Part shown: positions 1 to 8,000 of the stretch, piece by piece
How positions within the stretch are numbered: the stretch's first letter is position 1
Layout: each line of letters begins with the position of its first letter
From: Paenibacillus antibioticophila
Lineage (GTDB): Bacteria > Bacillota > Bacilli > Paenibacillales > Paenibacillaceae
Assembly (NCBI RefSeq): GCF_000455265.1
Contig: NZ_HG005139.1
Span: 307,495 to 371,494 of the forward strand
DNA: 64,000 nt
Reading direction: 5' to 3'
Notes under the pieces: model-generated
Database searches by the model: none
What the model was told of the DNA's origin: nothing
The model's input: the letters and a program-made list of their open reading frames with translations, nothing else
Made by a program: the position numbers and the translations under genes

Positions 1-255
1 CAATACCCAGACTCCTACGGAGACAATGACAATGGTTCCGATCCATTGACCAATCCAGGGGTGGATCCATATAGCTAGCCAATTTCCAAACATACCAGAC
101 AGTAATGTCGCGAGGAAAGAAATGAGAGCAATCATTAGGTTGGAGAACCAGGGGATGTGTATTTTTCGAACTCCATAAGCAATTCCGACTCCTGCATTAT
201 CCAGGTTAGAAGCCAATCCGATAATAATGGCAGCCAACAGGCTGAGCATATCCAT
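1..255 (-). CDS. ytaF: YtaF-like sporulation membrane protein, 3' part cut by window edge
   Basis: The minus-strand reading frame opens with MDMLSLLAAIIIGLASNLDN at 255 and runs off the window start. An AAAGGAG ribosome site lies just upstream of the ATG. The visible 85 residues hold a first membrane helix, then DNAGVGIAYGVRKIHIP, and further hydrophobic helices. This is the pattern of the YtaF/MntP-like family (the N-terminal 'LDN.GVG..YG.R' signature), known as a sporulation membrane protein in Bacillus. It is divergent from tatA with 125 bp between the starts. The function is inferred from the N-terminal third only, so MntP-type manganese exporter remains an alternative, although the GVGIAYGVRK stretch favours YtaF. 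Confidence 0.72.
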   Translation of the reverse strand, partial: MDMLSLLAAIIIGLASNLDNAGVGIAYGVRKIHIPWFSNLMIALISFLATLLSGMFGNWLAIWIHPWIGQWIGTIVIVSVGVWVL

Positions 256-380
256 GTATTTCGCTCCTTTGCAAGCTTGATGCCACAGCATATGCCCAGA
301 AGCAGGAATTGGTTTCTTGTCGACGTTATCTGAATAGTGTAGTATAATTTTAACAAAAATATGGCGAAGAGGTGACAAAC

Positions 381-581
381 GTGCTTGAAAATTTGTTGCG
401 ACCTACTCACTTACTGTTACTGATTATTGCCGCATTGCTGTTATTTGGACCGAGCAAGCTTCCGGAATTGGGGCGAAGCTTTGGAACAATGCTTAAGGAA
501 TTCAAGAAGGGTGCACGCGGAGAAGAGGATGAACAGAAATCGCAGGAAGCCCAGCCCGTGCAAGAGACAAACAAATCTTGA
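381..581 (+). CDS. tatA: TatA/TatE family twin-arginine translocase subunit (stand-alone copy)
   Basis: Small protein of about 66 residues: a single hydrophobic N-terminal helix ([20 protein letters not shown]), the conserved FGPSKLPELGRS hinge, an amphipathic helix (GTMLKEFKKGAR) and a charged acidic tail. This is the complete TatA plan; TatA oligomers form the pore of the twin-arginine export pathway in the plasma membrane. A GTG at 372 is possible, but it lies inside the AGAGGTGA ribosome site (368-375), so the GTG at 381 with normal spacing is preferred. A TATAAT-like -10 lies at 343-348. No tatC is adjacent; a second tatA with tatC lies at 42.2 kb, so this copy is probably a substrate-specific or redundant pore subunit. 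Confidence 0.88.
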   Translation: MLENLLRPTHLLLLIIAALLLFGPSKLPELGRSFGTMLKEFKKGARGEEDEQKSQEAQPVQETNKS

Positions 582-589
582 ACGAAATA

Positions 590-640
590 AAACAGGATGT
601 CCCGAAGCAGTATCTTCTGCTGGTTGGGGACATCCTGTTT
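590..640 (+). terminator. Hairpin terminator after tatA
   Basis: AAACAGGATGTCCC (590-603) is perfectly inverted as GGGACATCCTGTTT (627-640), giving a 14-bp stem. A-rich and T-rich ends flank it, so it can serve as a rho-independent terminator for tatA and, in the opposite direction, for the convergent transferase gene. Confidence 0.8.
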
Positions 641-666
641 CTATGATGTGCCGATCTAAGACCTGA

Positions 667-1605
667 TCATCCTTGCAGGAGTAGAAGTATGATTGAAGAG
701 AGACCCAGACAGGTGCTGATCAGATAGAGGAACATGACAGCCTGCTTGCCGCTTAAGCCTGCTCGAAGCAGGCGATAGTGGACCTGACTTGCATCTGCTT
801 CATAGATGGCTTTCCCTTGCAGGAAGCGCCGGATTACGACAAATAAATTATCAAAAATCGGAACTCCGAGTGCAAGGACAGGAATGAATAACGACAAGAC
901 GGTGGCCTGCTTGAAGGCGCCATCCAGAGCAATTACGGCAAGGATAAAGCCCAGGAAGGTTGCCCCGGCATCGCCCATAAATATTTTCGCAGGCGGTTTG
1001 TTGTAACGCAAATAGGCAAGCGCCGCACCGATTAGCGTAATAGACAGCATTGCAGATGTCGTTTGTCCCTTGGTTAAGGCGACTATAAACAAGGTAGCCG
1101 CGGAGATCGCCGATAAGCCGCCAGCGAGGCCGTCCAGGCCGTCCGAGAAATTAATGACCGTAGTTACTCCGAAGATCCAGAGAATGGTCAGGATGAATTG
1201 CAGCCAGATCGGAAGCAGGACATAGTCGCCGCTAAATGGATTTACGAAGCCCGTAAAAGAAATCCCCGAGAAGAATACCAGTATCGCAGCCGAGACTTGA
1301 ACGGCAAACTTCGGGAGAGCGGGAAAGTCCTTGCCCTTGGTCTTGTACCAATCATCCACAGTTCCAATGGCGAGCAATAACACTCCCCCCAAGAACAATG
1401 CTCCGGTCTCATAGGAGAAGTCTCTTGTCAGCAGCAAATAGGATGAGAAGAAGCCGATAAAGATGGCATAACTGGCAGTCAGCGGGATCGGCTTGCGATG
1501 CAGCTTGCGCTCGACATCCTCGCGAGGCTTGTCTACAAAGTCCAGGCGGAAGGCAAGTTTGCCAAGCGGCGGGATAAGAAAGTACACAATCAGGAACGAT
1601 AGCAA
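667..1605 (-). CDS. Undecaprenyl-phosphate GlcNAc-1-phosphate transferase (WecA/TagO, MraY family)
   Basis: Polytopic membrane enzyme of the glycosyltransferase-4/MraY family, about 312 residues from the TTG at 1605. Visible signatures are VDDWYKTKG around residue 83 (family DD pair), NFSDGLDGLAGG around 152 (catalytic DGLDGLA), MGDAGATFLG around 210 (phosphosugar/Mg site) and the cytoplasmic loop VIRRFLQGKAIYEADASQVHYRLL with the HxH-like basic motif typical of WecA/TagO. Such enzymes move GlcNAc-1-P to undecaprenyl phosphate to start teichoic acid or polysaccharide synthesis. The start is uncertain. The open frame continues seven codons upstream to rare ATT/ATC codons at 1624-1629 that lie right behind a GGTGGTGA site and would complete the first membrane helix. 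The gene stands alone. Confidence 0.88.
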   Translation of the reverse strand: MLSFLIVYFLIPPLGKLAFRLDFVDKPREDVERKLHRKPIPLTASYAIFIGFFSSYLLLTRDFSYETGALFLGGVLLLAIGTVDDWYKTKGKDFPALPKFAVQVSAAILVFFSGISFTGFVNPFSGDYVLLPIWLQFILTILWIFGVTTVINFSDGLDGLAGGLSAISAATLFIVALTKGQTTSAMLSITLIGAALAYLRYNKPPAKIFMGDAGATFLGFILAVIALDGAFKQATVLSLFIPVLALGVPIFDNLFVVIRRFLQGKAIYEADASQVHYRLLRAGLSGKQAVMFLYLISTCLGLSSIILLLLQG

Positions 1606-1799
1606 GAACGAGTATAGGTATAAAATGATTAGTCACCACCACAAGCAAGTTTTTTAGCTAGCTCTATTATAAGAACATTTGGGAAAGTTGTCGAACATTC
1701 ATGTCGCGCGCAGGGGCATAACATCGATAATCCGGCATATTTATGGTACATTATATAAGGAATTAAGGAACCACATGCATTGGGTATGGAGGGATATAC

Positions 1800-2177
1800 A
1801 TGCAGGATGATTATGCACGTAAGCTGGAAGACCAGAAAGGCTTGTTCAAACAGCTTGGTATTAAATTAAATGCATTGACGATTCATGAGAAAGACTTTGA
1901 TGTGAAGATGAGGGGCTATGAGAAGGAAGAGGTCGACCGCTTTCTTGATGATGTGATCGTGGACTATGAGCGCTTTTACGATATCATTACCGATCTGCTG
2001 GATAAATATAAAGAAATTCAGCGTCGCCAAGCCTCCTGGGAAGAAGAGAAGAAGGTCAATGCCATGCGCAAGCCAGCGCTCGACCCGACACAATCGGTGG
2101 ACCGAAGAGTGGTTGAAGACGGTATACGTCAACTGGAGCGTAGTTTGGAGCAGCTAAAAATCCAGATTCGAGATTAA
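1800..2177 (+). CDS. DivIVA/GpsB-like coiled-coil protein
   Basis: 125 residues. Residues 25-60 ([32 protein letters not shown]) match the membrane-binding N-terminal DivIVA/GpsB domain, with the typical F-x-x-x-x-RGY-x-x-x-EVD-x-FLD pattern; heptad-rich coiled coil follows to the end. Such proteins sense curved membrane and recruit division or wall-synthesis enzymes. The extra 24 N-terminal residues before the domain and the short C-terminus make it closer to GpsB-like than to full DivIVA. A TATGGAGGG ribosome site supports the ATG at 1800; an internal ATG at residue 42 is too far inside the domain to be the start. It is monocistronic, with a terminator directly behind. Confidence 0.82.
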   Translation: MQDDYARKLEDQKGLFKQLGIKLNALTIHEKDFDVKMRGYEKEEVDRFLDDVIVDYERFYDIITDLLDKYKEIQRRQASWEEEKKVNAMRKPALDPTQSVDRRVVEDGIRQLERSLEQLKIQIRD

Positions 2178-2206
2178 GGATACGTTATCAGTCCAATTTA
2201 TGTATG

Positions 2207-2230
2207 CCGCAGCCCTGCGGTATTTTTTTT
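2207..2230 (+). terminator. Terminator after the DivIVA-like gene
   Basis: CCGCA-gccc-TGCGG hairpin followed by TATTTTTTTT, a standard short rho-independent terminator. Confidence 0.85.
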
Positions 2231-2387
2231 GCTACCCTATGTGAGAAATATCTGTGAATATGAATAGGGGCTGCGCAACAGGAGCAGACTTCATTATTGA
2301 AGATCCAGCGGACAACCCTTCTTCATAGGATGTTCATCTTTTAGAGATTGCACTTTCAAAAACAAAATGATAAGATAAATACAGGAT

Positions 2388-2402
2388 TTAGAATTAGTCT
2401 AA
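2388..2402. promoter_or_regulatory. PerR/Fur-type box upstream of dps
   Basis: TTAGAATTAGTCTAA is a 15-bp dyad (arms TTAGA/TCTAA) that agrees with the PerR consensus TTATAATNATTATAA at most positions and lies about 70 bp before dps, a classical PerR target. Assignment rests on pattern match only. Confidence 0.5.
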
Positions 2403-2472
2403 ATTTAAAGAAATGATTCACTTGCTCTCAAAGAGCTGTTGAAAATGAAAACATGAATGGAGGATATTAATC

Positions 2473-2937
2473 ATGACCAATCAAAGCTTGACTCAAAACG
2501 AAGTAGCGTTGGAGAGACATCTGAATCTTCAGATTGCTAACTGGACGGTAATGTATACAAAGCTCCACAATTTTCATTGGTATGTAACCGGGGGAAGCTT
2601 CTTCACCCTTCATGAAAAGTTCGAAGAGCTCTATAATGAAGCGGCAGGCTATATCGATGAAATCGCTGAGCGTCTGCTCGCTATTGGCGGCAAGCCTGTA
2701 GCGACACTTCGCGAATCGCTTTCGATTGCGACTGTTGCTGAAGCAGCGGGTGGAGAATCTCCGCAAGCGATGGTAAGTGCCGTCATCGATGATTTCAAGA
2801 AGCTTGCTAATGAACTGAAAGAAGGAATGAATGCTGCGGAGGAAGCTCAAGATGAAGCTTCTGGCGATCTTTTGCTCGGTATTCTGACTTCAATTGAGAA
2901 GCATAACTGGATGCTGAATGCATACTTGGGCAAATAA
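2473..2937 (+). CDS. dps: Dps-family DNA-protecting ferritin-like protein
   Basis: 154 residues, the usual size of a Dps monomer, which forms a 12-subunit shell. The ferroxidase signature is clear: MYTKLHNFHWYVTGGSFFTLHEKFEELYNEAAGYIDEIAERLLAIGG (residues 27-73) contains the H...H and D...E ligands that bridge two subunits. C-terminal KHNWMLNAYLG is also standard. Dps binds and oxidises iron with hydrogen peroxide and can coat DNA during stress or stationary phase. The ATG at 2473 follows a GGAGGATATTAATC site. The PerR-like box upstream suggests peroxide control. It is single, with a strong terminator behind. Confidence 0.95.
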   Translation: MTNQSLTQNEVALERHLNLQIANWTVMYTKLHNFHWYVTGGSFFTLHEKFEELYNEAAGYIDEIAERLLAIGGKPVATLRESLSIATVAEAAGGESPQAMVSAVIDDFKKLANELKEGMNAAEEAQDEASGDLLLGILTSIEKHNWMLNAYLGK

Positions 2938-2964
2938 TGATTCGGAACGCTAGCCGCATATTCC

Positions 2965-3006
2965 ACGCCCCGCAATCGGCAGTAGTACCGTTTGCGGGGC
3001 GTTTCT
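2965..3006 (+). terminator. Terminator between dps and the chemoreceptor gene
   Basis: ACGCCCCGCAA and TTGCGGGGCGT form an 11-bp stem (2965-3002) followed by TTTC. It lies between convergent genes and may serve both. Confidence 0.85.
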
Positions 3007-3012
3007 CTATGT

Positions 3013-4710
3013 TCAGGACAGCTTGAACCGCTCAATCAGGGTATGAAGCTTCTCGGACAAGCCGGACAGGAAGTTCGCCGAAGTATCCACTTCCTGCATG
3101 GCTGCCAGCTGCTCTTGGGAAGCAGCGGAAATCGTCTGAGTCCCGTCTACGGTAGCATTGGCGAAATGAACGAGCTGCTCCATAGACTGAACCAGAAGCT
3201 GGGCATTCTGTGACAACTGATGGACGGTTTGACGCACCTCTTCTACTGCGGTTGCAGAGGATTGGTTGGATTGATAGATCACCTCGAACGAGCTTCCAGC
3301 CTTGTCGACTAAATCGGTCCCTAGCTTCACTTCCCGGGTAGCTTCACTCATTGTTTCTGTAGTAGCTTCCATTTGCTGAATAATCAGGTCAATCAGTTCA
3401 CTGACCTGATAGGAAGAGGAAGCAGAGCGTTCCGCGAGCTTGCGGACGGAGTTCGCAACGACCGCAAAGCCCTTACCCTCTTCTCCGGCCCGAGCTGCTT
3501 CAATTGCGGCGTTCAGGGCAAGCAGGTTCGTCTCTGCGGCGATCCCGGTAATCACATCGACAATGCTTTGAATTTCCTTGGAATGGCCGCTGAGCTTATC
3601 GATGCTGGAGGCCAGTGTTGTAATTTTGTGATCGATTTTATTCATTTGGGTGACGCCAAGCTGCATGGAGGTAGCGCCCTCCTTGGAGGCTAGGGCAGAT
3701 ACATTGGCTTCATTGGAGACACTGTCGACCTTGCTTACAATCCGTTCAATGAAATTGGACATTCCCTGGAGCGCTGACGAGCTCTTCTCCAGGCTCTGAA
3801 GCTGAGTCTCTGCGCCGTCCGCCAAATCTTGAATAATATGTACCGTCTGCTCTCCGGCTTGTCCGGTCTCTTCGGCACTGGCAGACAGCTGCTCCGAGGA
3901 AGCAGCGACCTGCATCGAGGTCTCATTAACTTCTGAAATAAGCTGGCGAAGGTTAGAGGTCATATGGGCGAAATCCCTTGATAATTTACCGATCTCATCC
4001 TTGCTTGCGAGCGGCGGCTCATTCAGAGACAGATCGCCTTCGGCAACCCGATTGACGCTGAGCGACAGCTTCTCCAATGGACGAACCATGCGATGGATAA
4101 ATATGTAGGTAACGATGATCGCCAGCAAAAATACTCCGCCGCCAATGGCAAACGGCAAGGCAATGATTTCCCAGGTTCGTTCCTGAATGATCGATGCGTC
4201 AAAGTTAATTACCATGAGGCCTACAATTTCCTTCGTATGATCATGATCCTGGTAGATTGGACCGTATCCGCTGAGAAGATCGGCACCTTCGAAGGAGTAT
4301 ATTTTGGTGTATACGGAATGCTTGGTGCTCTGAATGGCCTCGCGATCTGCTTCATTAAAATAAAAAGCATCCCCGGCTTGATAACCGCGGGATTTCAGAT
4401 TCTGGTCGGCGGCAAGGATTGTCCCATCAAGCGACATGATGAATACTTCCTTGAACAGTGACTTATGATCCACCGTCCAGTTAAGCCGCTCTTCCAGAGC
4501 CGCAAGTCCGCTGTTGTCTCCTTGGGCAAGGCCGGCAATGACGGCCGGATCAACGAGACCGGTTGTAATATTCGCACAACCGACAGTCTCAATACCGACT
4601 GACTCTTCAACTTGACGATAAGCCGTCTTGTAACTGAAAAAGCCGATTAGTACGCTGACTAATATTAGAACGGCAATGATTCCTGATGTTATTTTTCTAG
4701 CAAATCCCAT
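3013..4710 (-). CDS. Methyl-accepting chemotaxis protein with single extracellular cache-like sensor
   Basis: 565 residues. Order: N-terminal membrane helix (residues 8-27), extracytoplasmic sensor (about 30-180, with the [16 protein letters not shown] and [11 protein letters not shown] pattern of a single cache domain), second membrane helix (about 182-208), HAMP (about 209-262, '[21 protein letters not shown]'), then a long coiled-coil signalling domain. The hairpin tip reads [45 protein letters not shown], the invariant kinase-control motif contacted by CheA/CheW. It senses an unknown ligand and modulates the flagellar signalling cascade. The gene is alone, without other che genes in view, so it is an orphan receptor. 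Confidence 0.95.
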   Translation of the reverse strand: MGFARKITSGIIAVLILVSVLIGFFSYKTAYRQVEESVGIETVGCANITTGLVDPAVIAGLAQGDNSGLAALEERLNWTVDHKSLFKEVFIMSLDGTILAADQNLKSRGYQAGDAFYFNEADREAIQSTKHSVYTKIYSFEGADLLSGYGPIYQDHDHTKEIVGLMVINFDASIIQERTWEIIALPFAIGGGVFLLAIIVTYIFIHRMVRPLEKLSLSVNRVAEGDLSLNEPPLASKDEIGKLSRDFAHMTSNLRQLISEVNETSMQVAASSEQLSASAEETGQAGEQTVHIIQDLADGAETQLQSLEKSSSALQGMSNFIERIVSKVDSVSNEANVSALASKEGATSMQLGVTQMNKIDHKITTLASSIDKLSGHSKEIQSIVDVITGIAAETNLLALNAAIEAARAGEEGKGFAVVANSVRKLAERSASSSYQVSELIDLIIQQMEATTETMSEATREVKLGTDLVDKAGSSFEVIYQSNQSSATAVEEVRQTVHQLSQNAQLLVQSMEQLVHFANATVDGTQTISAASQEQLAAMQEVDTSANFLSGLSEKLHTLIERFKLS

Positions 4711-4981
4711 GTGGACTATCCCCAGTCATATAAGATATGGTACTAAATGCTACATGCATCATTATATATAGGATGTGATATGAGCAAAATGGACTATATT
4801 AAGGTTCTGTGTCGAAAAATCGAACAATGATTATATTATCCACGAACTTGACATGATGGGTAAGAAGAATGTAAAACAGAATAGTTAACTTCTTGGATGA
4901 AGTATTCAAAAGTTAATATTGCGGTTACATAAAAAAGGGAGATAGAAAGATATAGGATAGTTGTAGGAGGTCTAGTTTGAA

Positions 4982-5833
4982 ATGCAAATTTTTCGACAAA
5001 ATTCTTATGTCGCTTTATTACTTGGCGTGATATTGGTAGGAGCAGGATCCATCTGCTTGCTGGGAGAAGATGAAGCTGTGCCGGAAAAGGAAAGGACTTT
5101 GGAGTCCGGCTCGGTTCATATTTTAGTTCCTGCAAGTCTGCAGGCTCTGCCAGCCAAAGAAGAACCAAGTCTATTAGTAGAGAGGCCTATGCAAGGAGAT
5201 AGCAGTGCGGAGCACGCGTTGTCCTTTATGCCTCATCTGATTACCCTTGAACTGAAGGGGATAACAGAGGAGGAGATAGGGATCAGTCATTGTGTCATGC
5301 TCGAGGAAATGAACAGGGAACGAATATTGCTGCAACAAAATAATAACAAATCCCTGCAGAATGGCGAAGAGATATCTCAGCCTGCAGGTCCCCCCGACAA
5401 ATTATTCTTCACCCGAACCGAGCTGCTGAGTCCAGCTGAGCAGGAGGATGCTCAATGGAGCTACGCTCTGGTTGATGAAGAACTGCTGCTGCTGCAGAAA
5501 ATCGTCATGGCAGAGGCAGAGGGCGAGCCGTACGAGGGCAAGATTGCGGTTACAAACGTAATTTTGAACCGGCTACGGTCAGCTAATTTCCCCGACACTA
5601 TCAAAGAAGTAATCTATCAAAAATCTCAATTCAGTCCGGTTCATAATGGAAGACTGAAAAGAGTTACAGCGGATGAGGAGACAATTGCAGCGGTTAATGA
5701 AGCGTTGAACGGTAGAAAGGAAGTTACCGACGATACGTATTATTTCCTGTCCTTGAAGCTGGCCAGCGATCTGACGATCGCCAAAACCAAGGATGAAGCA
5801 AAAGCCATCGGTAACCATACCTTCTATAAATAA
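4982..5833 (+). CDS. SleB-type cell wall hydrolase
   Basis: 283 residues. An N-terminal helix (about 8-25, YVALLLGVILVGAGSICLLG) acts as signal or anchor; a poorly conserved linker follows. Residues about 170-283 form the Hydrolase_2/SleB domain: the KIVMAEAEGEPYEGKIAVTNVILNR motif holds the proposed catalytic Glu, then KSQFSPVHNGRL and the end AIGNHTFYK are standard. Members cut spore-cortex or vegetative peptidoglycan. No N-terminal peptidoglycan-binding repeat of true SleB is present, so a vegetative CwlJ/YkvT-like role is as likely. GGAGG at 4966-4970 supports the ATG. Its stop overlaps the end of the convergent ugtP-like gene by 10 bp. Confidence 0.87.
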   Translation: MQIFRQNSYVALLLGVILVGAGSICLLGEDEAVPEKERTLESGSVHILVPASLQALPAKEEPSLLVERPMQGDSSAEHALSFMPHLITLELKGITEEEIGISHCVMLEEMNRERILLQQNNNKSLQNGEEISQPAGPPDKLFFTRTELLSPAEQEDAQWSYALVDEELLLLQKIVMAEAEGEPYEGKIAVTNVILNRLRSANFPDTIKEVIYQKSQFSPVHNGRLKRVTADEETIAAVNEALNGRKEVTDDTYYFLSLKLASDLTIAKTKDEAKAIGNHTFYK

Positions 5834-7002
5834 GCCTGACTGAGGCTCAATTCCTGCGTCCCGGGCATTAGAATACCTGCAATTTGCCTGATGCAAAGAT
5901 CCGGGCGATACGGGGAAGGCATCGTACTGCGGGAGGTGAATTTGCAGATTTCCGCCATAGGACTGCCGCCTTCTTGACGTGCTCCAAAGCAGGCCTGAGC
6001 GAGCAACTGATCCAGCAAATCCGTGGAGGACAAGGCAAGACCATAACCGTTTTTGACAAAATACTCCTGGTTCTGCAGCTCTTGTCCCGGGATGGAGTCA
6101 TAGAACAACATGGGTAATCTTTTAGCCATGCTCTCGGTGCAGGTCATACCTCCCGCCTTGGTCACCAGCAGATCGGAGGCATCCATCCATTTACTGATTT
6201 CTGTGGTGAAGCCAAGCACCCGAATATGGGGATGCTGCAGCTCCGAAAGACGGTTCAGCCTTAGGGCTAATTTGTCATTGCTGCCGGTGCAGCAGATAAA
6301 CTGAACGTGCTCCCTCCAAGCGGAGATGGTCTTGATTAATGCCTCGTTATACAGCAGCCCCCAGCCCCCTCCCATCATCATTACCGTAGGCAGATCCGCC
6401 AATTCCAGTTGACTCCGGACCAGATCCTTATCTTGCTTGGTCCAAAAATCGGGGTGTACAGGGATGCCTGTCACCTGAATGGCTTCACTACGTACACCGC
6501 GCTGCATAAGCAGGCTCCGGACTTCAGGCGTGGAGACAAAATAACAATCAACGCCGGGATGAATCCAGGAGGAGTGGGCATCATAATCTGTAATCAAAGT
6601 GTACATCGGGATCTCCAGCCCGGACTCCTTCAAGCGTGAGACGATCGCACATGGAATCGGATGGGTACATATAATGAAATCCGGCTTCAGCTCTTGGATG
6701 GTCTGGTAGGCCTGACTGTAAAATAATTTATGTAGGGCTAATACAGAGAATCCGCCCAGCGGTTTCTCATACTGATTGCGATATAGCTTGCCGATCATTC
6801 CGGGGTTAGTAGAGATCGCAGTCCGATATGCTGCATGGAACATCGGTGCGATCCTTGGGTTTAGGAAGGAACCCAGTTCAAGCACCCTTGCCTGAATGCG
6901 TGAATCCGTTATTTCCAAGCCGGCGGCAAGTGCATGAGCGGCTTGTGTATGTCCGCAGCCAAAGCCTTCCGAAAGGATCAGCACGGTTTGCTTCTTAAGC
7001 AT
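5824..7002 (-). CDS. UgtP/MGDG synthase-type diacylglycerol glucosyltransferase
   Basis: GT28-family enzyme. The N-terminal MGDG-synthase domain (about residues 5-190) starts TVLILSEGFGCGHTQAAHALAAGL, where G-x-GH is the membrane-lipid acceptor loop; CTHPIPCAIVSRLK and YTLITDYDAHSSWIHPGVD follow. The C-terminal UDP-sugar half contains MMMGGGWGLLYNEAL and the LVTKAGGMTCTESMAKRLPM nucleotide-sugar motif. It is expected to glucosylate diacylglycerol at the inner membrane, giving glycolipids and the lipoteichoic acid anchor. An ATG at 7020 is possible, but the ATG at 7002 follows AGGTGA with 5-bp spacing and begins at the expected MLKKQTVLIL. The 3' end overlaps sleB in convergent fashion. Confidence 0.88.
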   Translation of the reverse strand: MLKKQTVLILSEGFGCGHTQAAHALAAGLEITDSRIQARVLELGSFLNPRIAPMFHAAYRTAISTNPGMIGKLYRNQYEKPLGGFSVLALHKLFYSQAYQTIQELKPDFIICTHPIPCAIVSRLKESGLEIPMYTLITDYDAHSSWIHPGVDCYFVSTPEVRSLLMQRGVRSEAIQVTGIPVHPDFWTKQDKDLVRSQLELADLPTVMMMGGGWGLLYNEALIKTISAWREHVQFICCTGSNDKLALRLNRLSELQHPHIRVLGFTTEISKWMDASDLLVTKAGGMTCTESMAKRLPMLFYDSIPGQELQNQEYFVKNGYGLALSSTDLLDQLLAQACFGARQEGGSPMAEICKFTSRSTMPSPYRPDLCIRQIAGILMPGTQELSLSQAYL

Positions 7003-7288
7003 AGGTATCACCTGCATCATTCAAACTGGATTTGCGGAGCAAGGAATCACCCGCATTTCCAGTTTATTTTTTTGCTCGGAAATGGTACAGAGTCTACGGG
7101 CGGGTCACAGGCTGGACTAAAGTCGGGGATTAAGCAATGGCTGATCACGAGTGAAAACTGAAATGAAACTTGCATGAAATACCACTTGCAAATGAGATAT
7201 AGGCGTGTTAAAGTGATTTATGACCAAATGACCAGAATTGATTTTTAGTCATTTTTTGATATTTTATCTTGATTGGGAGGTGCCGATT

Positions 7289-7876
7289 ATGGCTGTAGTA
7301 GATCGAAGGAGACTTGTCGTTGAAGCTGCTGAGAAATCGTTCGCATTATTCGGATATAAAGCGACGACGATGGACCAGGTCGCCAAAATCGCAAATGTCG
7401 CCAAAGGGACAATCTACACTTTTTTTACGAATAAGGAAGAGCTGTTCGATGAGATTCTTCGCTCTGTCATTCTGGATATGCGGCGGATCGCAGAGGAAGA
7501 GTTGCGGGATGACCGAACCTTCTTCGATAACCTGTATCATACGGTCGATAAATTGCTGGAATATCGGGCTCAGCACAATCTGCTGATCAAGTTGTTCCAG
7601 GAGGTCCGTGATTTCGGGACACCCAAGGCGCGTGAAGGTCTTGAGACGATCGAGCATGCTATTCTGGATTATCTCGAGAAGCAGGTGACGCGGGCGATGC
7701 AGCGCAACGAAGTATCAGGGCTGGACCCCAAGGTCGTATCCTTTGTCCTGATGAAGCTGTATATTGCCCTCACTTCCGATTGGAACAAAATCCATGAGCC
7801 GCTAAGCAAGGAGCAGATTAAAGAATTCGTTCAGCGATTTGTTGCAGGCGGCTTGTCTCCGGAGAAGTCGTCGTGA
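7289..7876 (+). CDS. TetR/AcrR family regulator
   Basis: 195 residues from the ATG at 7289, which follows GGGAGGTG. The N-terminal helix-turn-helix (residues 5-50: VVEAAEKSFALFGYKATTMDQVAKIANVAKGTIYTFFTNKEELF) is textbook TetR; the rest is the helical ligand/dimer domain (YhgD-like). Upstream, ATGAC (in AAATGACC near 7230) and GTCAT (near 7248) form a loose dyad that may be its operator. It lies directly before the YhgE-type membrane protein, in the same order as yhgD-yhgE in Bacillus, so it probably represses itself and that gene. Part of a MITE end lies between the two genes. Confidence 0.9.
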   Translation: MAVVDRRRLVVEAAEKSFALFGYKATTMDQVAKIANVAKGTIYTFFTNKEELFDEILRSVILDMRRIAEEELRDDRTFFDNLYHTVDKLLEYRAQHNLLIKLFQEVRDFGTPKAREGLETIEHAILDYLEKQVTRAMQRNEVSGLDPKVVSFVLMKLYIALTSDWNKIHEPLSKEQIKEFVQRFVAGGLSPEKSS

Positions 7877-7910
7877 GCATATTTCAAATGCAGACCACGG
7901 ATTACAATCA

Positions 7911-7929
7911 TTAGTTCAAACTTATATAG
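7911..7929. repeat. Solo end of the MITE-like repeat
   Basis: TTAGTTCAAACTTATATAG equals the right end of the 198-bp element at 29642-29839 except for one extra A. It lies between the TetR gene and yhgE, with no partner end, so it is a relic. Confidence 0.6.
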
Positions 7930-8000
7930 TTAGTAAATTAGAGAGAGCAATACTAAGGAGAGAAGATCAACATGAAGTCAGTCTCGGTATTTTTCAAGAC

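Noticed and set aside
7839-8000. Extension of yhgE upstream to 7839
   Set aside because: The extra residues overlap the tetR gene end, have no ribosome site and do not resemble the family N-terminus; a frameshift from the 7972 start explains the data better.
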